NCBI GenBank assembly: GCA_963830565.1
Contig: CAWHMO010000003.1
Coordinates: 212,674-276,673 of the forward strand
Direction: 5' to 3'
Length of the DNA: 64,000 nucleotides
Origin: DATFDN01 sp963830565
GTDB taxonomy: Bacteria; Pseudomonadota; Alphaproteobacteria; Acetobacterales; Acetobacteraceae
The number at the start of each line of letters is the position of its first letter. The first letter of the stretch is position 1. The notes under the pieces are model-generated. The model saw only the letters and a list, made by a program, of their open reading frames with translations. It made no database searches and had not been told where the DNA came from. The translations under genes were made by a program, and so were the position numbers. Shown one piece after another: positions 1-8,784 of this stretch.

Positions 1-158
1 GGTTCTACGTGTCCGCCGCGGTGGCCGGCAGCGACATCGAGAGCGCGGCGCGCGCCATGATCCCCTACGCTGTCGTGCTGGTGCTCGCGGTGCTGCTGAT
101 CGCCTTCATCCCGGAGATCACGCTCGTCCTGCCGCGCCTGATAGGGGACGGAGGGTAA
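1..158 (+). CDS. TRAP transporter large permease (DctM family), 3' end only
   Basis: The reading frame is open from base 3 to a TAA at 156-158 and encodes about 51 residues that end in one hydrophobic membrane helix (VVLVLAVLLIAFIPEI) and a short tail. This is the typical C-terminus of the large membrane subunit of TRAP dicarboxylate/sugar-acid transporters, which import organic acids with a periplasmic binding protein. The rest of the gene lies outside the window. The sugar-acid type aldolase at 2072 fits a sugar-acid uptake role, but no substrate can be read from this fragment. Confidence 0.6.
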   Translation, partial: FYVSAAVAGSDIESAARAMIPYAVVLVLAVLLIAFIPEITLVLPRLIGDGG

Positions 159-187
159 GGGAAAGGCGCTCGCCGGGGTCGTTGGTT

Positions 188-1816
188 TCAGCCCCCGGCC
201 AGGCCGGGAGGCCGTGGCCCCGAATCCGACAGGAACGTGATCTGCGTACCATCGGTCAGAGTGAGTCGGCTGGCGCCGCCGCTGGTTGTCTGCGATATGA
301 CCGCGCTGCCGGTGAAGCCCTCGTAAGCCACCGTGTCGCGCGCCGGATCAAAGCCCATGATCAGGTTGCTGCCGCCCTGCCCGCGCGTGAACACCAGATG
401 CGCGGGGCCCGTCCCGGTCACCAGCGTGGTCGCACCCTTTCCGAACTGGATCGTGGCACTTCCCGCTCCCGCCGCGATCAAGGCGCTGCCGGCGCCCGCG
501 CTGTAGTCGAGCGCGCCACCTTCTCCGTGATAGACAAAATATCCGCTGCCGCCGAGCACCGTGCTGGCACTGCCCATTTGTCCGGTCAGGTCGGTGCTGC
601 CCGCGCCGGCGTGGATCGTGTCGTGCCCCGATGCCACCACGAAGACGCTGCCGGCCGTGGTGATCGTGTCCATCCCGGCGCTGAGCACGGTTCCGGAGTT
701 GCGCAGGTCGAGGGCGTCGCTCGCCCCGGCCTGCGTCGCGACGGTGGCGAAGCCGCCGGTGGCGACCAGGCTCACTCCGCCGGGCCCGGCGTCGAGCGTG
801 TCGTGGCTGCCGGTGACGAGCACCGAGACATGCGCGGTGCCGGTATGCGTGATGGTGTCGCTCTGACTTACAGTGATCGTGCCGCCGCCGAGCCCCGGTT
901 CGGCGGTGAGCGACGTGTTGTTCGTCAGTGTCGCCGGGCCGGAGACAAACTGGGCCTGGGTCAGGCCATAGAAGCTGTTGCCGCTCACTGACGCGACCAG
1001 GGTGGTCGCGTTGCGGATGCCGGTCGGGACGTGCGCGTGCAGGTCATTGAGGATGGTGTTCCCGGTCACTACCAGGGTCGAGCCGGCGGGCACGGCGCCC
1101 TCCTCACCGTACGAAATGATGATCGGGTTCTGCGATTGCGGTCCCTGCTGGATCGTGTTGCCCTGGATGAGCGCATTGCCGCCGTTCGGCAGGTCGATCT
1201 CGTAGCTCGTCGTGCCCGTCGGGCCGTCGCTTATCGTGCTGTCGAGGATGGTGGTATTGAGCGCGCAACTCTTGATGTCGTGCCCGCGGATCGCGCCGGT
1301 CGAGACGCTGTCCTGGAAGGTGAACTGCCGGATCTGGTTGACGTAGATGTTGTGGCTGTAGCCGTCGCCGGCGCCGTTTGCCGCGAAGGTGGAGGCGTTG
1401 ACGATGATGGTCCCGGTGTTGGCGATGGCGGGAGTCGCCAACAGGCCATCCTGGTTGTTGCGGACGACGTCGTCGTTCAGCGTGAGAGTGCCGCTCTGGT
1501 AGCGGATGCCGGCGCCATTGTTGCCGTCTGCGGCGGAGATCGTCGCGCCGGCCAGCACCAGACCGTCAATCACGACGTTCGGGGCGTGGCCGGCGTCGCC
1601 GACGGTGATGATCCCCTTTCGATTGCTCGGCGGGACAGTAGCCTGGATCGTCGCCATGCCGCCGATGGATTGCAGCGTGATGCTATCGTTGATCTGCACG
1701 CAATCGTTCTTGTACGTGCCGGCCGCGATCAGGATCAGGTCGTTGTCGTGTGAGGCGGCGACGGCCTGGGCGAGGGTGCTGAATTGCAGCCCCGCACCGA
1801 CGGTGAGCGTTGTCAA
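188..1816 (-). CDS. Right-handed beta-helix protein with RTX-like C-terminal repeats
   Basis: The protein has 542 residues. The start is a TTG with a GAGGAG ribosome-binding site about seven bases upstream; no ATG gives a better site. Residues 1-310 show repeated short beta-strand and turn units (VVIDGLVL, LIQGNTI, LVVTGNTI) as in parallel beta-helix (NosD/pectate-lyase-like) proteins, and the opening VGAGLQFSTLAQAVAAS is the usual first turn of this group. Residues 320-540 are Gly/Asp/Thr-rich repeats (GSHDTLDAG, SGHDTIHAG) like hemolysin-type calcium-binding repeats, ending in a typical LTLTDGTQITF strand. No signal peptide is visible, so type I export through the C-terminal repeats is plausible. 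Substrate unknown; adhesion or polysaccharide binding is inference. Confidence 0.75.
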   Translation of the reverse strand: MTTLTVGAGLQFSTLAQAVAASHDNDLILIAAGTYKNDCVQINDSITLQSIGGMATIQATVPPSNRKGIITVGDAGHAPNVVIDGLVLAGATISAADGNNGAGIRYQSGTLTLNDDVVRNNQDGLLATPAIANTGTIIVNASTFAANGAGDGYSHNIYVNQIRQFTFQDSVSTGAIRGHDIKSCALNTTILDSTISDGPTGTTSYEIDLPNGGNALIQGNTIQQGPQSQNPIIISYGEEGAVPAGSTLVVTGNTILNDLHAHVPTGIRNATTLVASVSGNSFYGLTQAQFVSGPATLTNNTSLTAEPGLGGGTITVSQSDTITHTGTAHVSVLVTGSHDTLDAGPGGVSLVATGGFATVATQAGASDALDLRNSGTVLSAGMDTITTAGSVFVVASGHDTIHAGAGSTDLTGQMGSASTVLGGSGYFVYHGEGGALDYSAGAGSALIAAGAGSATIQFGKGATTLVTGTGPAHLVFTRGQGGSNLIMGFDPARDTVAYEGFTGSAVISQTTSGGASRLTLTDGTQITFLSDSGPRPPGLAGG

Positions 1817-2071
1817 AGACGTCTCCTCGGCATGCAGCCAGAGTGGAAAACGTCGGTAGTCTCAGTTGATGAGCTTAAGATTGGATTACGTGTAGCAATT
1901 TCCCCTGATGATGAGTGGGACGATGATTTGCACGCAATTGTTTCTGTATGCGAAGCCAGTTCCAGGACCCGGTCGCTGTCGTTCAGCGTCGTCGGCTTGC
2001 GCCGTCGCGTTGACGGCCCCCGGTTCTCGCCCGTAGCGTCCGCTGTTCAACGGATGCGAGGGGGATGCGTG

Positions 2072-2851
2072 ATGACCAACCAAATCAAGCAGCGGCTCAA
2101 GGAAGGCAAGGCGGTCGTCAACGGCTGGCTCGCGATCCCGTCCGGTTTCTCGGCCGAGGTCATGGCGCAGTGCGGCTGGGACAGCGTCACCGTCGACATG
2201 CAGCACGGCGTCCAGGACTACCAATCCATGGTCCAGTGCTTCCAGGCCATGCAGACACACCCGGTGACGCCGCTGGTACGCGTGCCGTGGAACGAGCCGG
2301 GCATCATCGGCAAGGTGCTGGACGGGGGCGCCTGGGGGGTGATCTGCCCGATGGTGAACACCAAGGAGGAGGCGCAGCGCCTGGTCGAGTACAGCCTCTA
2401 TCCGCCGGCCGGCAAGCGCAGCAACGGCCCGATCCGCGCCGCCATGTACGGCGAGGCCAGCAACTACCAGACCATCGCCAACAACGAGGTCATGGTCATC
2501 CCGATGATCGAGACCCAGGACGCGATCGACAACATCGAGGCGATCCTCGACGTGCCGGGGATCAGCGGCATCTATGTCGGGCCGTCCGATCTCGGCTTCT
2601 CGCTCGGGATGATCCCGGTCCTGGACCGGGAGGAGCCGAAGATCCTCGGCATCTACGAGATGCTGATCCGCGAGACCAAGAAGCGCGGCCTGTTTGCCGG
2701 CCTGCACAACGGCACGCCCGCCTACGCCGCGAAGATGATCGACATGGGCTTCCGCTTCGTCACCATCGCCAACGACAGCGGCCTGATGGCCCGCGCCGCG
2801 CGCGAGGCGGTCACGGCAACGCGGAAAGCCGCCGGGCCCGTCGCCGGGTAA
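2072..2851 (+). CDS. HpcH/HpaI family aldolase (2-keto-3-deoxy sugar acid / 4-hydroxy-2-oxo acid aldolase)
   Basis: The protein has 259 residues, the normal size for class II pyruvate aldolases that split 2-keto-3-deoxy-aldarates or 4-hydroxy-2-oxo acids into pyruvate and an aldehyde. The family marks are present: GWLAIPS near the N-terminus, WDSVTVDMQHG (Asp/His of the metal site), RVPWNEP (active-site Arg), IPMIETQDA (metal Glu) and GPSDLGFSLG (metal Asp). The ATG at 2072 was chosen because homology starts there; the longer frame from 1784 has no family match. Upstream lies a TRAP permease end, suggesting an uptake-plus-cleavage unit for a sugar acid. The exact substrate is not decided by sequence. 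Confidence 0.88.
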   Translation: MTNQIKQRLKEGKAVVNGWLAIPSGFSAEVMAQCGWDSVTVDMQHGVQDYQSMVQCFQAMQTHPVTPLVRVPWNEPGIIGKVLDGGAWGVICPMVNTKEEAQRLVEYSLYPPAGKRSNGPIRAAMYGEASNYQTIANNEVMVIPMIETQDAIDNIEAILDVPGISGIYVGPSDLGFSLGMIPVLDREEPKILGIYEMLIRETKKRGLFAGLHNGTPAYAAKMIDMGFRFVTIANDSGLMARAAREAVTATRKAAGPVAG

Positions 2852-2866
2852 CGACGCGCACCGCAT

Positions 2867-2896
2867 TCTCCCTCTCCCTCTTGCGGGAGAGGGAGA
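2867..2896. repeat. GGGAGAGGG palindromic (REP-like) hairpin
   Basis: There is a perfect 12-base inverted repeat (TCTCCCTCTCCC and its complement) around a six-base loop, lying 15 bases after the aldolase stop. The same stem recurs at 7139-7166 and in a compound form at 14064-14191. Its right arm also supplies the purine-rich stretch just upstream of the next start codon. Confidence 0.8.
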
Positions 2897-2902
2897 CCTA
2901 TA

Positions 2903-3097
2903 GTGGAGTTGGTCATGCTGCGCCCGGCCACGGCGGCGGTGATGGCCGAGCTCCGGGCGCTGATCGACGGTCCGGAGGAGGTGCAGCTCGAACTCGGCTT
3001 CTCGCTGAAGGGCGAGGTTGGCGTGGTGATCGCCAAGACCGCCGCCGAAGGCTCGTTCAAGCTCTCGCTCAAATGGAAGCCGGCCGGCAAGAACTGA
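2903..3097 (+). CDS. Trypco1 (CU044_2847-like) domain protein, N-terminally short
   Basis: The protein has 64 residues with a GTG start; GGGAG from the preceding hairpin lies about eight bases upstream. The body (VMAELRAL, then EVQLELGFSLKGEVG, then SFKLSLKWK) matches from memory the C-terminal two thirds of the trypsin-co-occurring domain 1 family, small proteins of about 100 residues found near trypsin-like peptidases and conflict NTPases. The usual N-terminal beta-strands (first 35-40 residues) are missing. The frame cannot be longer, because the aldolase stop codon at 2849 is in the same frame. No peptidase or NTPase partner lies nearby, so this is either a minimal family member or a leftover. 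A profile comparison against Trypco1 would settle the assignment. Confidence 0.6.
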   Translation: MELVMLRPATAAVMAELRALIDGPEEVQLELGFSLKGEVGVVIAKTAAEGSFKLSLKWKPAGKN

Positions 3098-3143
3098 CGC
3101 AAGGGCACCCATCTCATCGTGACCGCCAACGAGAGGTGACGCC

Positions 3144-4862
3144 ATGACCGGACCTTCCAAGGTCGGCTCCGACCACATCGCCCCCGACTGCGCCGGCATG
3201 GACTTCCACGCCGCCGACCGCGGCCTGCGCGACCTGCTCGCGATCTATCTCCCGGCCGACATCCGCGCCACCCTAGGCCCGCATTTCGCCCGCCTCGGCC
3301 AGCTCGCCGGCGGGCGCCTCGACGAGCTCGCCCGCGTCGCCGACCGCCACCCGCCCGTGCTGCATCCGCGCGACCGGTTCGGACGCGACGAGGACTGGAT
3401 CGAGTACCACCCGGCCTATCGCGAGATGGAAGCCATCGCCTTTGGCGACTTCCAGTTCCACGCGATGAGCCACCGCGCCGGCGTGCTCGGCATGGACGCG
3501 CCGCTTTCGCCAGTCGCCAAATACGCCTTCCAGTACCTCTTCGTGCAGGCCGAGTTCGGCCTGATGTGCCCGATCAGCCTTGCCGACAGCTCGATCCACG
3601 TGATCCGGCGCTTCGCCTCCGATGCGCTGAAATCCTATCTGCTGCCCCGGATGCTCTCGGCCGATCTTTCCACCTTGTGGAAGGGCACGCAGTTCATGAC
3701 GGAGAAAGCGGGCGGGTCGGATGTCGGCGCGGTCGAGTCGGTGGCGCGGCGCGACGGCGATGACTGGCGCCTGTACGGCGACAAGTGGTTCTGCTCGCAT
3801 ACGGATGGCGACGTGGCGCTGGTTCTCGCCCGGCCCGAGGGCGCCCAAGCCGGTACGCGGGGCCTGTCACTGTTCGCGATGCCTCGCCGGACGCGCGACG
3901 GGCGGCGCAACGCCTATCGGATCGTGCGGCTCAAGGACAAGCTTGGCACGCGCTCGATGGCCTCGGGCGAGATCCGGCTGGAGGGGGCGGAAGCCTATCT
4001 GGTCGGCGATGAGGGCGCGGGCCTGAGGCAGATGATGCAGCAGGTGAACCTCTCGCGCCTGTCGCACGGGTTCCGCGCCGCCGCGATGATGCGCCGTTGC
4101 CTGAACGAGGCGCTTGTCGCCGCGCGCGGCCGCGTCGCTTTCGGCCGCCCCATCGCGGACTTCCCGCTGATGCGCCGACAGCTCCTCAAGCTGCTGGTGC
4201 CGACCGAGCAGGCGCTGTCGATGGCCTTCGCCACCGCTGATGCGATGGCGCGCGGCGCCGCCGAGGAACTCCGCATCCTCACCGGCCTGCTCAAGCTGCG
4301 CGCCTGCCGTGACAACATCGCCGTCGCCACGGGCGCCATGGAGGCGCGCGGCGGCAACGGCTACATTGAGGACTGGGTGAACCCGCGCCTGATCCGCGAC
4401 GCCCAGGTGGGCCTGCTTTGGGAGGGCACGAGCAACATCAACGCCCAGGACGTCATCGGCCGCGCCGTTAAGCGCGACGGCGCGCATCGCGCCCTGCATG
4501 GCCTGCTGAGCCGGCGCCTCGATTCGGCACCGCTTCCGCCCGCGTTCCGCGCCACCCTCGGCACAGCCCTCGATCGCGCGACCGCGGCCGCCGAGCGGGC
4601 AGCCGAGCAGGAAACCCTGGCCCGCGAGGCTGCCGCTGGCCTCTATAATGCCGCCAGCGCCGTCCTGCTGGCCTGGGAGGCGACGCGCCCCGGCGCCGAC
4701 GCCCGGCGCGCCCTCGTGGCGCGCTACGTCCTTGCCCATCGCCTCACCCCTCGCGACCCACTCGCCCCCGAGGAAGCCGCGTGGGAGCGTACGGCGACGA
4801 CGATGCTGCTCGACGCCAGGCCGCTCGCGATGGCGCAGATCGGGGAAGAGCTGGTCCGGTAG
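3144..4862 (+). CDS. Acyl-CoA dehydrogenase family protein, AidB-like
   Basis: The protein has 572 residues, with GAGAGG upstream of the ATG at 3144. It has the acyl-CoA dehydrogenase fold in order: N-terminal helical domain (1-150), beta domain with QFMTEKAGGSDVG (flavin contact, residues 180-192), and C-terminal helices with the conserved LWEGTSNI whose Glu is the usual base position. The long N-terminus (YHPAYREME, HRAGVL) and the overall length are typical of the AidB/adaptive-response branch rather than short-chain beta-oxidation enzymes. A helical extension follows residue 470. The substrate is unknown; isovaleryl- or other CoA thioesters are the family's known chemistry. The neighbours do not point to one pathway. 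Confidence 0.88.
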   Translation: MTGPSKVGSDHIAPDCAGMDFHAADRGLRDLLAIYLPADIRATLGPHFARLGQLAGGRLDELARVADRHPPVLHPRDRFGRDEDWIEYHPAYREMEAIAFGDFQFHAMSHRAGVLGMDAPLSPVAKYAFQYLFVQAEFGLMCPISLADSSIHVIRRFASDALKSYLLPRMLSADLSTLWKGTQFMTEKAGGSDVGAVESVARRDGDDWRLYGDKWFCSHTDGDVALVLARPEGAQAGTRGLSLFAMPRRTRDGRRNAYRIVRLKDKLGTRSMASGEIRLEGAEAYLVGDEGAGLRQMMQQVNLSRLSHGFRAAAMMRRCLNEALVAARGRVAFGRPIADFPLMRRQLLKLLVPTEQALSMAFATADAMARGAAEELRILTGLLKLRACRDNIAVATGAMEARGGNGYIEDWVNPRLIRDAQVGLLWEGTSNINAQDVIGRAVKRDGAHRALHGLLSRRLDSAPLPPAFRATLGTALDRATAAAERAAEQETLAREAAAGLYNAASAVLLAWEATRPGADARRALVARYVLAHRLTPRDPLAPEEAAWERTATTMLLDARPLAMAQIGEELVR

Positions 4863-4876
4863 GCTGGAGGGCGAGG

Positions 4877-6073
4877 ATGCACCGCAGAGACCTGCTGACC
4901 GCGGCTGCCCTGGCACCGGTCGCGCTCGCGCCGGCCGAGGCCGCGCGGGCGCAAGAGAGCACCCAGGCCGGCTCCCTTGACGCCACCCTGCTTCCGCATC
5001 TCGCGCGCTACAATCTGCCGGCCGTGGCCGCCGCAATTGTCCTGAACGGGCAGACCGTGGCCGCCGGCGCCGTCGGGACCAGGCGCGTCGGCACCGACAT
5101 CCCGGTCACGCCGCGAGACCGGTTCCATATCGGATCGGACACCAAGGCGATGACCGCCCTGCTGGCGGCGGTCTTCGTGGAGGCGGGCAAGCTCCGCTGG
5201 GACACCACCGTGGGCGAGGCGTTCCCCGAGCTTGCCGAGACCATGGTTGCGGGCCTGCGCGGCGTCACGCTCACGCAACTCCTGTCGCACACCAGCGGCA
5301 TCCCGAGCGACAACGCGGCCTTCGTGAACCTGATCCTGCAATCCTTCGGCCAGGACGGGAACCTCGACGATTTGCGCTACTGGCTCGTCAAGCAGTGGCG
5401 CACGCAGCCCTTGCAGTCCAAGCCGGGGACCACATTCGCGTATTCCAACATGGGCTACACGATGGCCGGCGCGATCCTGGAACGGACCGGCAAGGCGACA
5501 TGGGAGGAGCTGATCGTCGCCCATGTGTTTCGTCCCTTCGGTTTCGAAACGGCGGGATTCGGGCCGCAGGCGAGCCTCGGAAGCGTGGACGCGCCGCTCG
5601 GCCATCGGACCGGGAGCGACGGCAAGCTGAAGGCGATGCTGGCGGGGCCGAACGGTGACAACCCAGCCATCCTCGGACCGGCCGGCACGGTCCATCTCTC
5701 GATCCTCGAATTCGCCGCCTGGGCGGGATGGAACGCGGGCGAGGGAAGGCGCGGCCCCGCCCTGGTACGGCCGGAGACCCTGCGCAGGCTGCATACGAAG
5801 GTCATTGAAATGCCGGTCAAGCCGGACGCGCCGCCCGGCACGCCATCACAGGGCGCCTACGGGCTCGGCTGGGGCATCGCGACCTTGCCCTACTCCCCCG
5901 AATTTTTCGTGACGCATACCGAGTCGAATGAGATGAACCTGGCCTTCATCATGCTCCAGCCCGCGCGCGACTTCGCTATGGTGCTGACGACCAATGTCGG
6001 CGGCACGCCGGCCGAGGAGGGGCTCAAGGCCATATCGCAGCAGCTCTACAAGCAGTTCGGCCCGGCACAATGA
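4877..6073 (+). CDS. Serine hydrolase of the class C beta-lactamase family (exported)
   Basis: The protein has 398 residues and starts at an ATG preceded by GGAGGG. The N-terminus (MHRRDLLTAAALAPVALAP) is a signal sequence with an RR pair, ending near AEAARAQ. The catalytic Ser-X-X-Lys is SDTK in FHIGSDTKAMTA, followed by the YSN box (FAYSNMGYTMAG), so the nucleophile, Lys and Tyr of the family are present; a late HTES stretch replaces the KTG-type box, as is usual in esterase or D-aminopeptidase relatives. It begins 14 bases after the acyl-CoA dehydrogenase and is probably co-transcribed with it. A beta-lactamase role is not implied; a periplasmic esterase or peptidase role is more likely. 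Confidence 0.85.
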   Translation: MHRRDLLTAAALAPVALAPAEAARAQESTQAGSLDATLLPHLARYNLPAVAAAIVLNGQTVAAGAVGTRRVGTDIPVTPRDRFHIGSDTKAMTALLAAVFVEAGKLRWDTTVGEAFPELAETMVAGLRGVTLTQLLSHTSGIPSDNAAFVNLILQSFGQDGNLDDLRYWLVKQWRTQPLQSKPGTTFAYSNMGYTMAGAILERTGKATWEELIVAHVFRPFGFETAGFGPQASLGSVDAPLGHRTGSDGKLKAMLAGPNGDNPAILGPAGTVHLSILEFAAWAGWNAGEGRRGPALVRPETLRRLHTKVIEMPVKPDAPPGTPSQGAYGLGWGIATLPYSPEFFVTHTESNEMNLAFIMLQPARDFAMVLTTNVGGTPAEEGLKAISQQLYKQFGPAQ

Positions 6074-6086
6074 GGGATGTCGCGCC

Positions 6087-7067
6087 TCAGTAGCCCCGCA
6101 CGACATCGACCAATGTCGGCAGCGCCCGTCGTTCTCGCAGCGCGCGCAGATTCTTGAAGAAGCATTCCAGACTCAACTCGTAATACGTGTTCGGGTCGTC
6201 GGCCGCCGTGTGCGGGCTGATCACCAGGTTCGGAGTGGTCCACAGACGGTGGCCGGCGGGGATCGGCTCGGGGTCGAACACGTCGAGCACCGCGCCGGAC
6301 AGCCGTCCTGTATCGAGCAGGTCGCACACCGCGTCCTGATCGAGCAGCGGCCCCCGGCCGATATTCACCACGCCCGCGCCGCCGGGCAGCAGCGACAGCC
6401 GGCGCCGGTCCAGCAGGTTGCGTGTCGCCGGGGTGAGCGGGCAGGCAAGCACCAGGAACTCGGTGGCTTGCAGGGCGGCATCCAGGTGCTCGGGGCCGAT
6501 CACCTCGGCGCAATCAGGGTGCGGGGCGGGGCGCGCCCGCACACCGGTGACGCGCAGCCCGAAACGGGCGCCGTGCGCCGCCACCGCGCCGCCGAGCGCG
6601 CCCAGTCCGACCACCGTCATCCGGCGCCCGGCCAGCACCGCGCCCCACAGCTTCCGCCAGCGCCCGGCCCGTTGGAGCGTGACCATCTCCGGCACCCGAT
6701 TTGCCAGCATCAGCACCGCCATGATGCCGAACTCGCCCGCCTTGGCGGCGTGCGTGCCACGATTGTTCAGCAGCGCGACGCCTGGGGGCAGCCAGTCGAA
6801 GGGGGCGAGGTTGTCGAGCCCGGCATTGGCCACGAACACCAGCCTCAGCCGCGGCGCGCGCAGCGGCAGCAAGGCGGCAAGCACGTCCTTGTCGGTGACG
6901 AGCGCCTCGGCCTCGGCGATCGCCGCCTCATAGCCCGCGCGGTCGGCGGCGAAGCTGACGACGTGCGCCGACGCGTCCTCTCCGGCGCGGACGGCCACGC
7001 GCGCCCACAACTCGGGCGTGACCGGGCCGAGCGGGTCGTGGGCGGGGTTCTGGACATGGATGCGCAT
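6087..7067 (-). CDS. D-2-hydroxyacid dehydrogenase (NAD-dependent)
   Basis: The protein has 326 residues from the internal ATG at 7067 (MRIHVQNP); an upstream extension to 7133 lacks homology and includes linker DNA. It has the NAD-binding Rossmann domain with VVGLGALGGAVAA (GxGxxG), followed by the family signature NIGRGPLLDQDA, the LDVFDPEPIP stretch with its catalytic Glu, and the catalytic His in NLVISPHTA. This family reduces 2-keto acids such as hydroxypyruvate, glyoxylate or phosphoglycerate-type substrates. The gene is convergent with the serine hydrolase (14-base gap). A glyoxylate/hydroxypyruvate-type role in sugar-acid catabolism is inferred from the neighbouring aldolase and TRAP genes. 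Confidence 0.87.
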   Translation of the reverse strand: MRIHVQNPAHDPLGPVTPELWARVAVRAGEDASAHVVSFAADRAGYEAAIAEAEALVTDKDVLAALLPLRAPRLRLVFVANAGLDNLAPFDWLPPGVALLNNRGTHAAKAGEFGIMAVLMLANRVPEMVTLQRAGRWRKLWGAVLAGRRMTVVGLGALGGAVAAHGARFGLRVTGVRARPAPHPDCAEVIGPEHLDAALQATEFLVLACPLTPATRNLLDRRRLSLLPGGAGVVNIGRGPLLDQDAVCDLLDTGRLSGAVLDVFDPEPIPAGHRLWTTPNLVISPHTAADDPNTYYELSLECFFKNLRALRERRALPTLVDVVRGY

Positions 7068-7138
7068 GGCCCGACAGCCTGCCACTCGCGCGACCGTCCC
7101 GCCATCCTCCCAGCCCGTGCCCAGTTGATCCATAGTAA

Positions 7139-7166
7139 CTCCCTCTCCCGCCAGGGGGAGAGGGAG
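7139..7166. repeat. GGGAGAGGG palindromic (REP-like) hairpin
   Basis: An 11-base perfect inverted repeat (CTCCCTCTCCC with its complement) around a short loop lies between the hydroxyacid dehydrogenase start and the PEP-CTERM gene's stop. It is a member of the same hairpin family as 2867-2896 and 14064-14191, and may end transcription of the PEP-CTERM gene. Confidence 0.75.
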
Positions 7167-7186
7167 ATTGGCGATGCGTCTGTGTG

Positions 7187-7897
7187 TCAGCCCGCCTTGC
7201 GACGGATCGCAGCCAGGCCTATCAGGCCGGCCCCCAGCAGGGTGATGGCCGTCGGCTCCGGCACGGCGGTCACGGCGGCGGCTATCGTTGTCGTGGGGAA
7301 GCTGATCTGCAGGACTGACGGGGCGCCGTTCCCCTCGACGTAGTCGAGCACGAAGCCGTGCTTGCCGCCGGGCAGGGTGAAGGTCTGGGTGGCGTCCGCG
7401 GTCTCGGGGGCGCTGGTGAAGACGGCCGCGCCGTCGACGTAGAGGCTTGCGCCATCATCATGGGAGACGGAACCTGCATAGCCCCGAGCCGGCGCCGAGA
7501 AGCTGCCGGTGATCCTGAAGAACGCCGCGTAGGGGTCGTTCTCGGCACTCAGGCTGGCGACGTCGAACGCGGCCTGGCTTGCGAACGCGCCGCTCGGCGA
7601 CCCGAAGCCGGAGATCAGCGCCGGGTTCAGGAAATGATCGGGCGGATTGTTGGCCGGGTAGGGATCGCCCCCGCGATTGGCGCCCGCGAAATCGGTCCAG
7701 TTGATCGGACCGTTATAGGTGAATGATGCGTCTGCCATGCCCGTGGGTTGATGTGCCTGGTCCGCGAGGGTCGACGAATGCACCCCGTCAGGGGCGCCGA
7801 TCCACACCTGGACGCCGTAAGACGGAGCGGCCTTGGCGGCCGTCAGCCCGCCGCCGATCACCCCTAGCACCGCCGCCGCTACTGCCGTTTTGCGCAT
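7187..7897 (-). CDS. PEP-CTERM sorting domain protein
   Basis: The protein has 236 residues from the ATG at 7897 (MRKTAVAAA), chosen because a classic signal peptide starts there; the frame extends to 7963 without support. The C-terminus carries a complete sorting signal: VPEPTAI, a hydrophobic segment (LLGAGLIGLAAI) and the basic tail RRKAG, the substrate of an exosortase (XrtA type). The mature part is rich in beta-strands, Asp and Gly and includes HDDGASLYVDGAAVF, reminiscent of PA14-like carbohydrate-binding folds. It is probably an outer-surface or extracellular-matrix protein. A FemAB protein of the PEP-CTERM group is at 16354; the exosortase itself is not in the window. Confidence 0.85.
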   Translation of the reverse strand: MRKTAVAAAVLGVIGGGLTAAKAAPSYGVQVWIGAPDGVHSSTLADQAHQPTGMADASFTYNGPINWTDFAGANRGGDPYPANNPPDHFLNPALISGFGSPSGAFASQAAFDVASLSAENDPYAAFFRITGSFSAPARGYAGSVSHDDGASLYVDGAAVFTSAPETADATQTFTLPGGKHGFVLDYVEGNGAPSVLQISFPTTTIAAAVTAVPEPTAITLLGAGLIGLAAIRRKAG

Positions 7898-7990
7898 GAT
7901 GTCCTCGGTCGCATGATTTGTTAACGACCGTTCATGCGTAGCGGAAACGAAACTTCTCCTCAACGAAAAAGTTCACGCCGAGTTTAGGGC

Positions 7991-8763
7991 TCAGAACAGC
8001 GAGTAACCACCGTCGATCACGAAGGTGTCGCCCGTGTGATAGGCGCTGGCCGAGCTCATCAGATAGACTGCGATCCCCCCGAAATCCGGTCCGGTGCCCC
8101 ATCGGCGCATCGGGATGCGCGGCATGACGTTGCCGCTGAACTTCGGATTGCCGATCGCATTCGCCGTCATCTCGGTCTCAATCCAGCCGGGCAGGATGGA
8201 GTGCGCGCGTACTTGTAGCGCGCCAGTTCGACCGCCAGCGCGCGCACCATGGAGATCATGCCGCCCTTGGTCGCGGCGTAGTGCTCGCTGCGCGGCGCGG
8301 CCTCAATGGCGGCGAGCGAGGCGGTGCCGACCAGCACGCCGCCGTCCCCGCGCTCGACCATGTGCCGGGAAGCGGCGCGGAACGTGTAGAACGCGCCGTC
8401 CAAGTTGACCCGTAGCACGCGGCGCCACTCCTCGGCCGGCATGTCCATGAAGGACCGCTGCCCGCGTCCGGAGACGCCGGCATTGGCAAAGCATCCGTCG
8501 ATGCGGCCCATCTCGGCGAGGGTCTGCGCGAAGGCCGCCTCGACCGCCTGCTCCTCGCCCACGTCGCAGCGCAGCGCCAGGACGCGCCGCCCGGTCCGCG
8601 CCAGCTCGGCTTCCGCGCGCGCGTTCTTATCGGCGTTGGTGCCCCAGATCGCGATGTCGGCGCCCGCCTCGGCCATGGCGCGGGCCATGCCGAGGCCGAT
8701 GCCGCCGTTGCCGCCGGTGACCAGGGCGACTTTGCCGGTCAGGTCGAAGGGCTGATAGGCCAT
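7991..8763 (-). pseudogene. SDR family oxidoreductase, frameshifted near the C-terminus
   Basis: Residues 1-184 run from the ATG at 8763: VTGGNGGIGLG (cofactor loop), NAG (FANAGVSG), and the catalytic Tyr/Lys (YAATKGG). At about 8212-8214 the frame breaks. One added base gives an uninterrupted 257-residue protein ending in SILPGWIETEM and TFVIDGGYSLF, the normal SDR C-terminus. This is therefore a single-base deletion, natural or a sequencing error. The enzyme class oxidises secondary alcohols with NAD(P). The gene follows the amidohydrolase by 21 bases on the same strand; such an SDR plus lactonase pair is typical of sugar-acid (fuconate or aldonate) pathways, which is inference. Confidence 0.8.
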
Positions 8764-8784
8764 GAGGGGTCCTCGCGCTCGGGA

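Noticed and set aside
1886..3199. 437-codon minus-strand frame over the aldolase
   Set aside because: Shadow of the aldolase and Trypco1 genes; low-complexity His/Asp/Arg text. Only its last 25 residues were kept, as a possible duplication echo.
3867..5036. Long open frame on the minus strand opposite the acyl-CoA dehydrogenase and hydrolase genes
   Set aside because: It is antisense to two clear genes, its translation is Arg/Ala-rich with no motif, and high-GC codon bias alone keeps it open.
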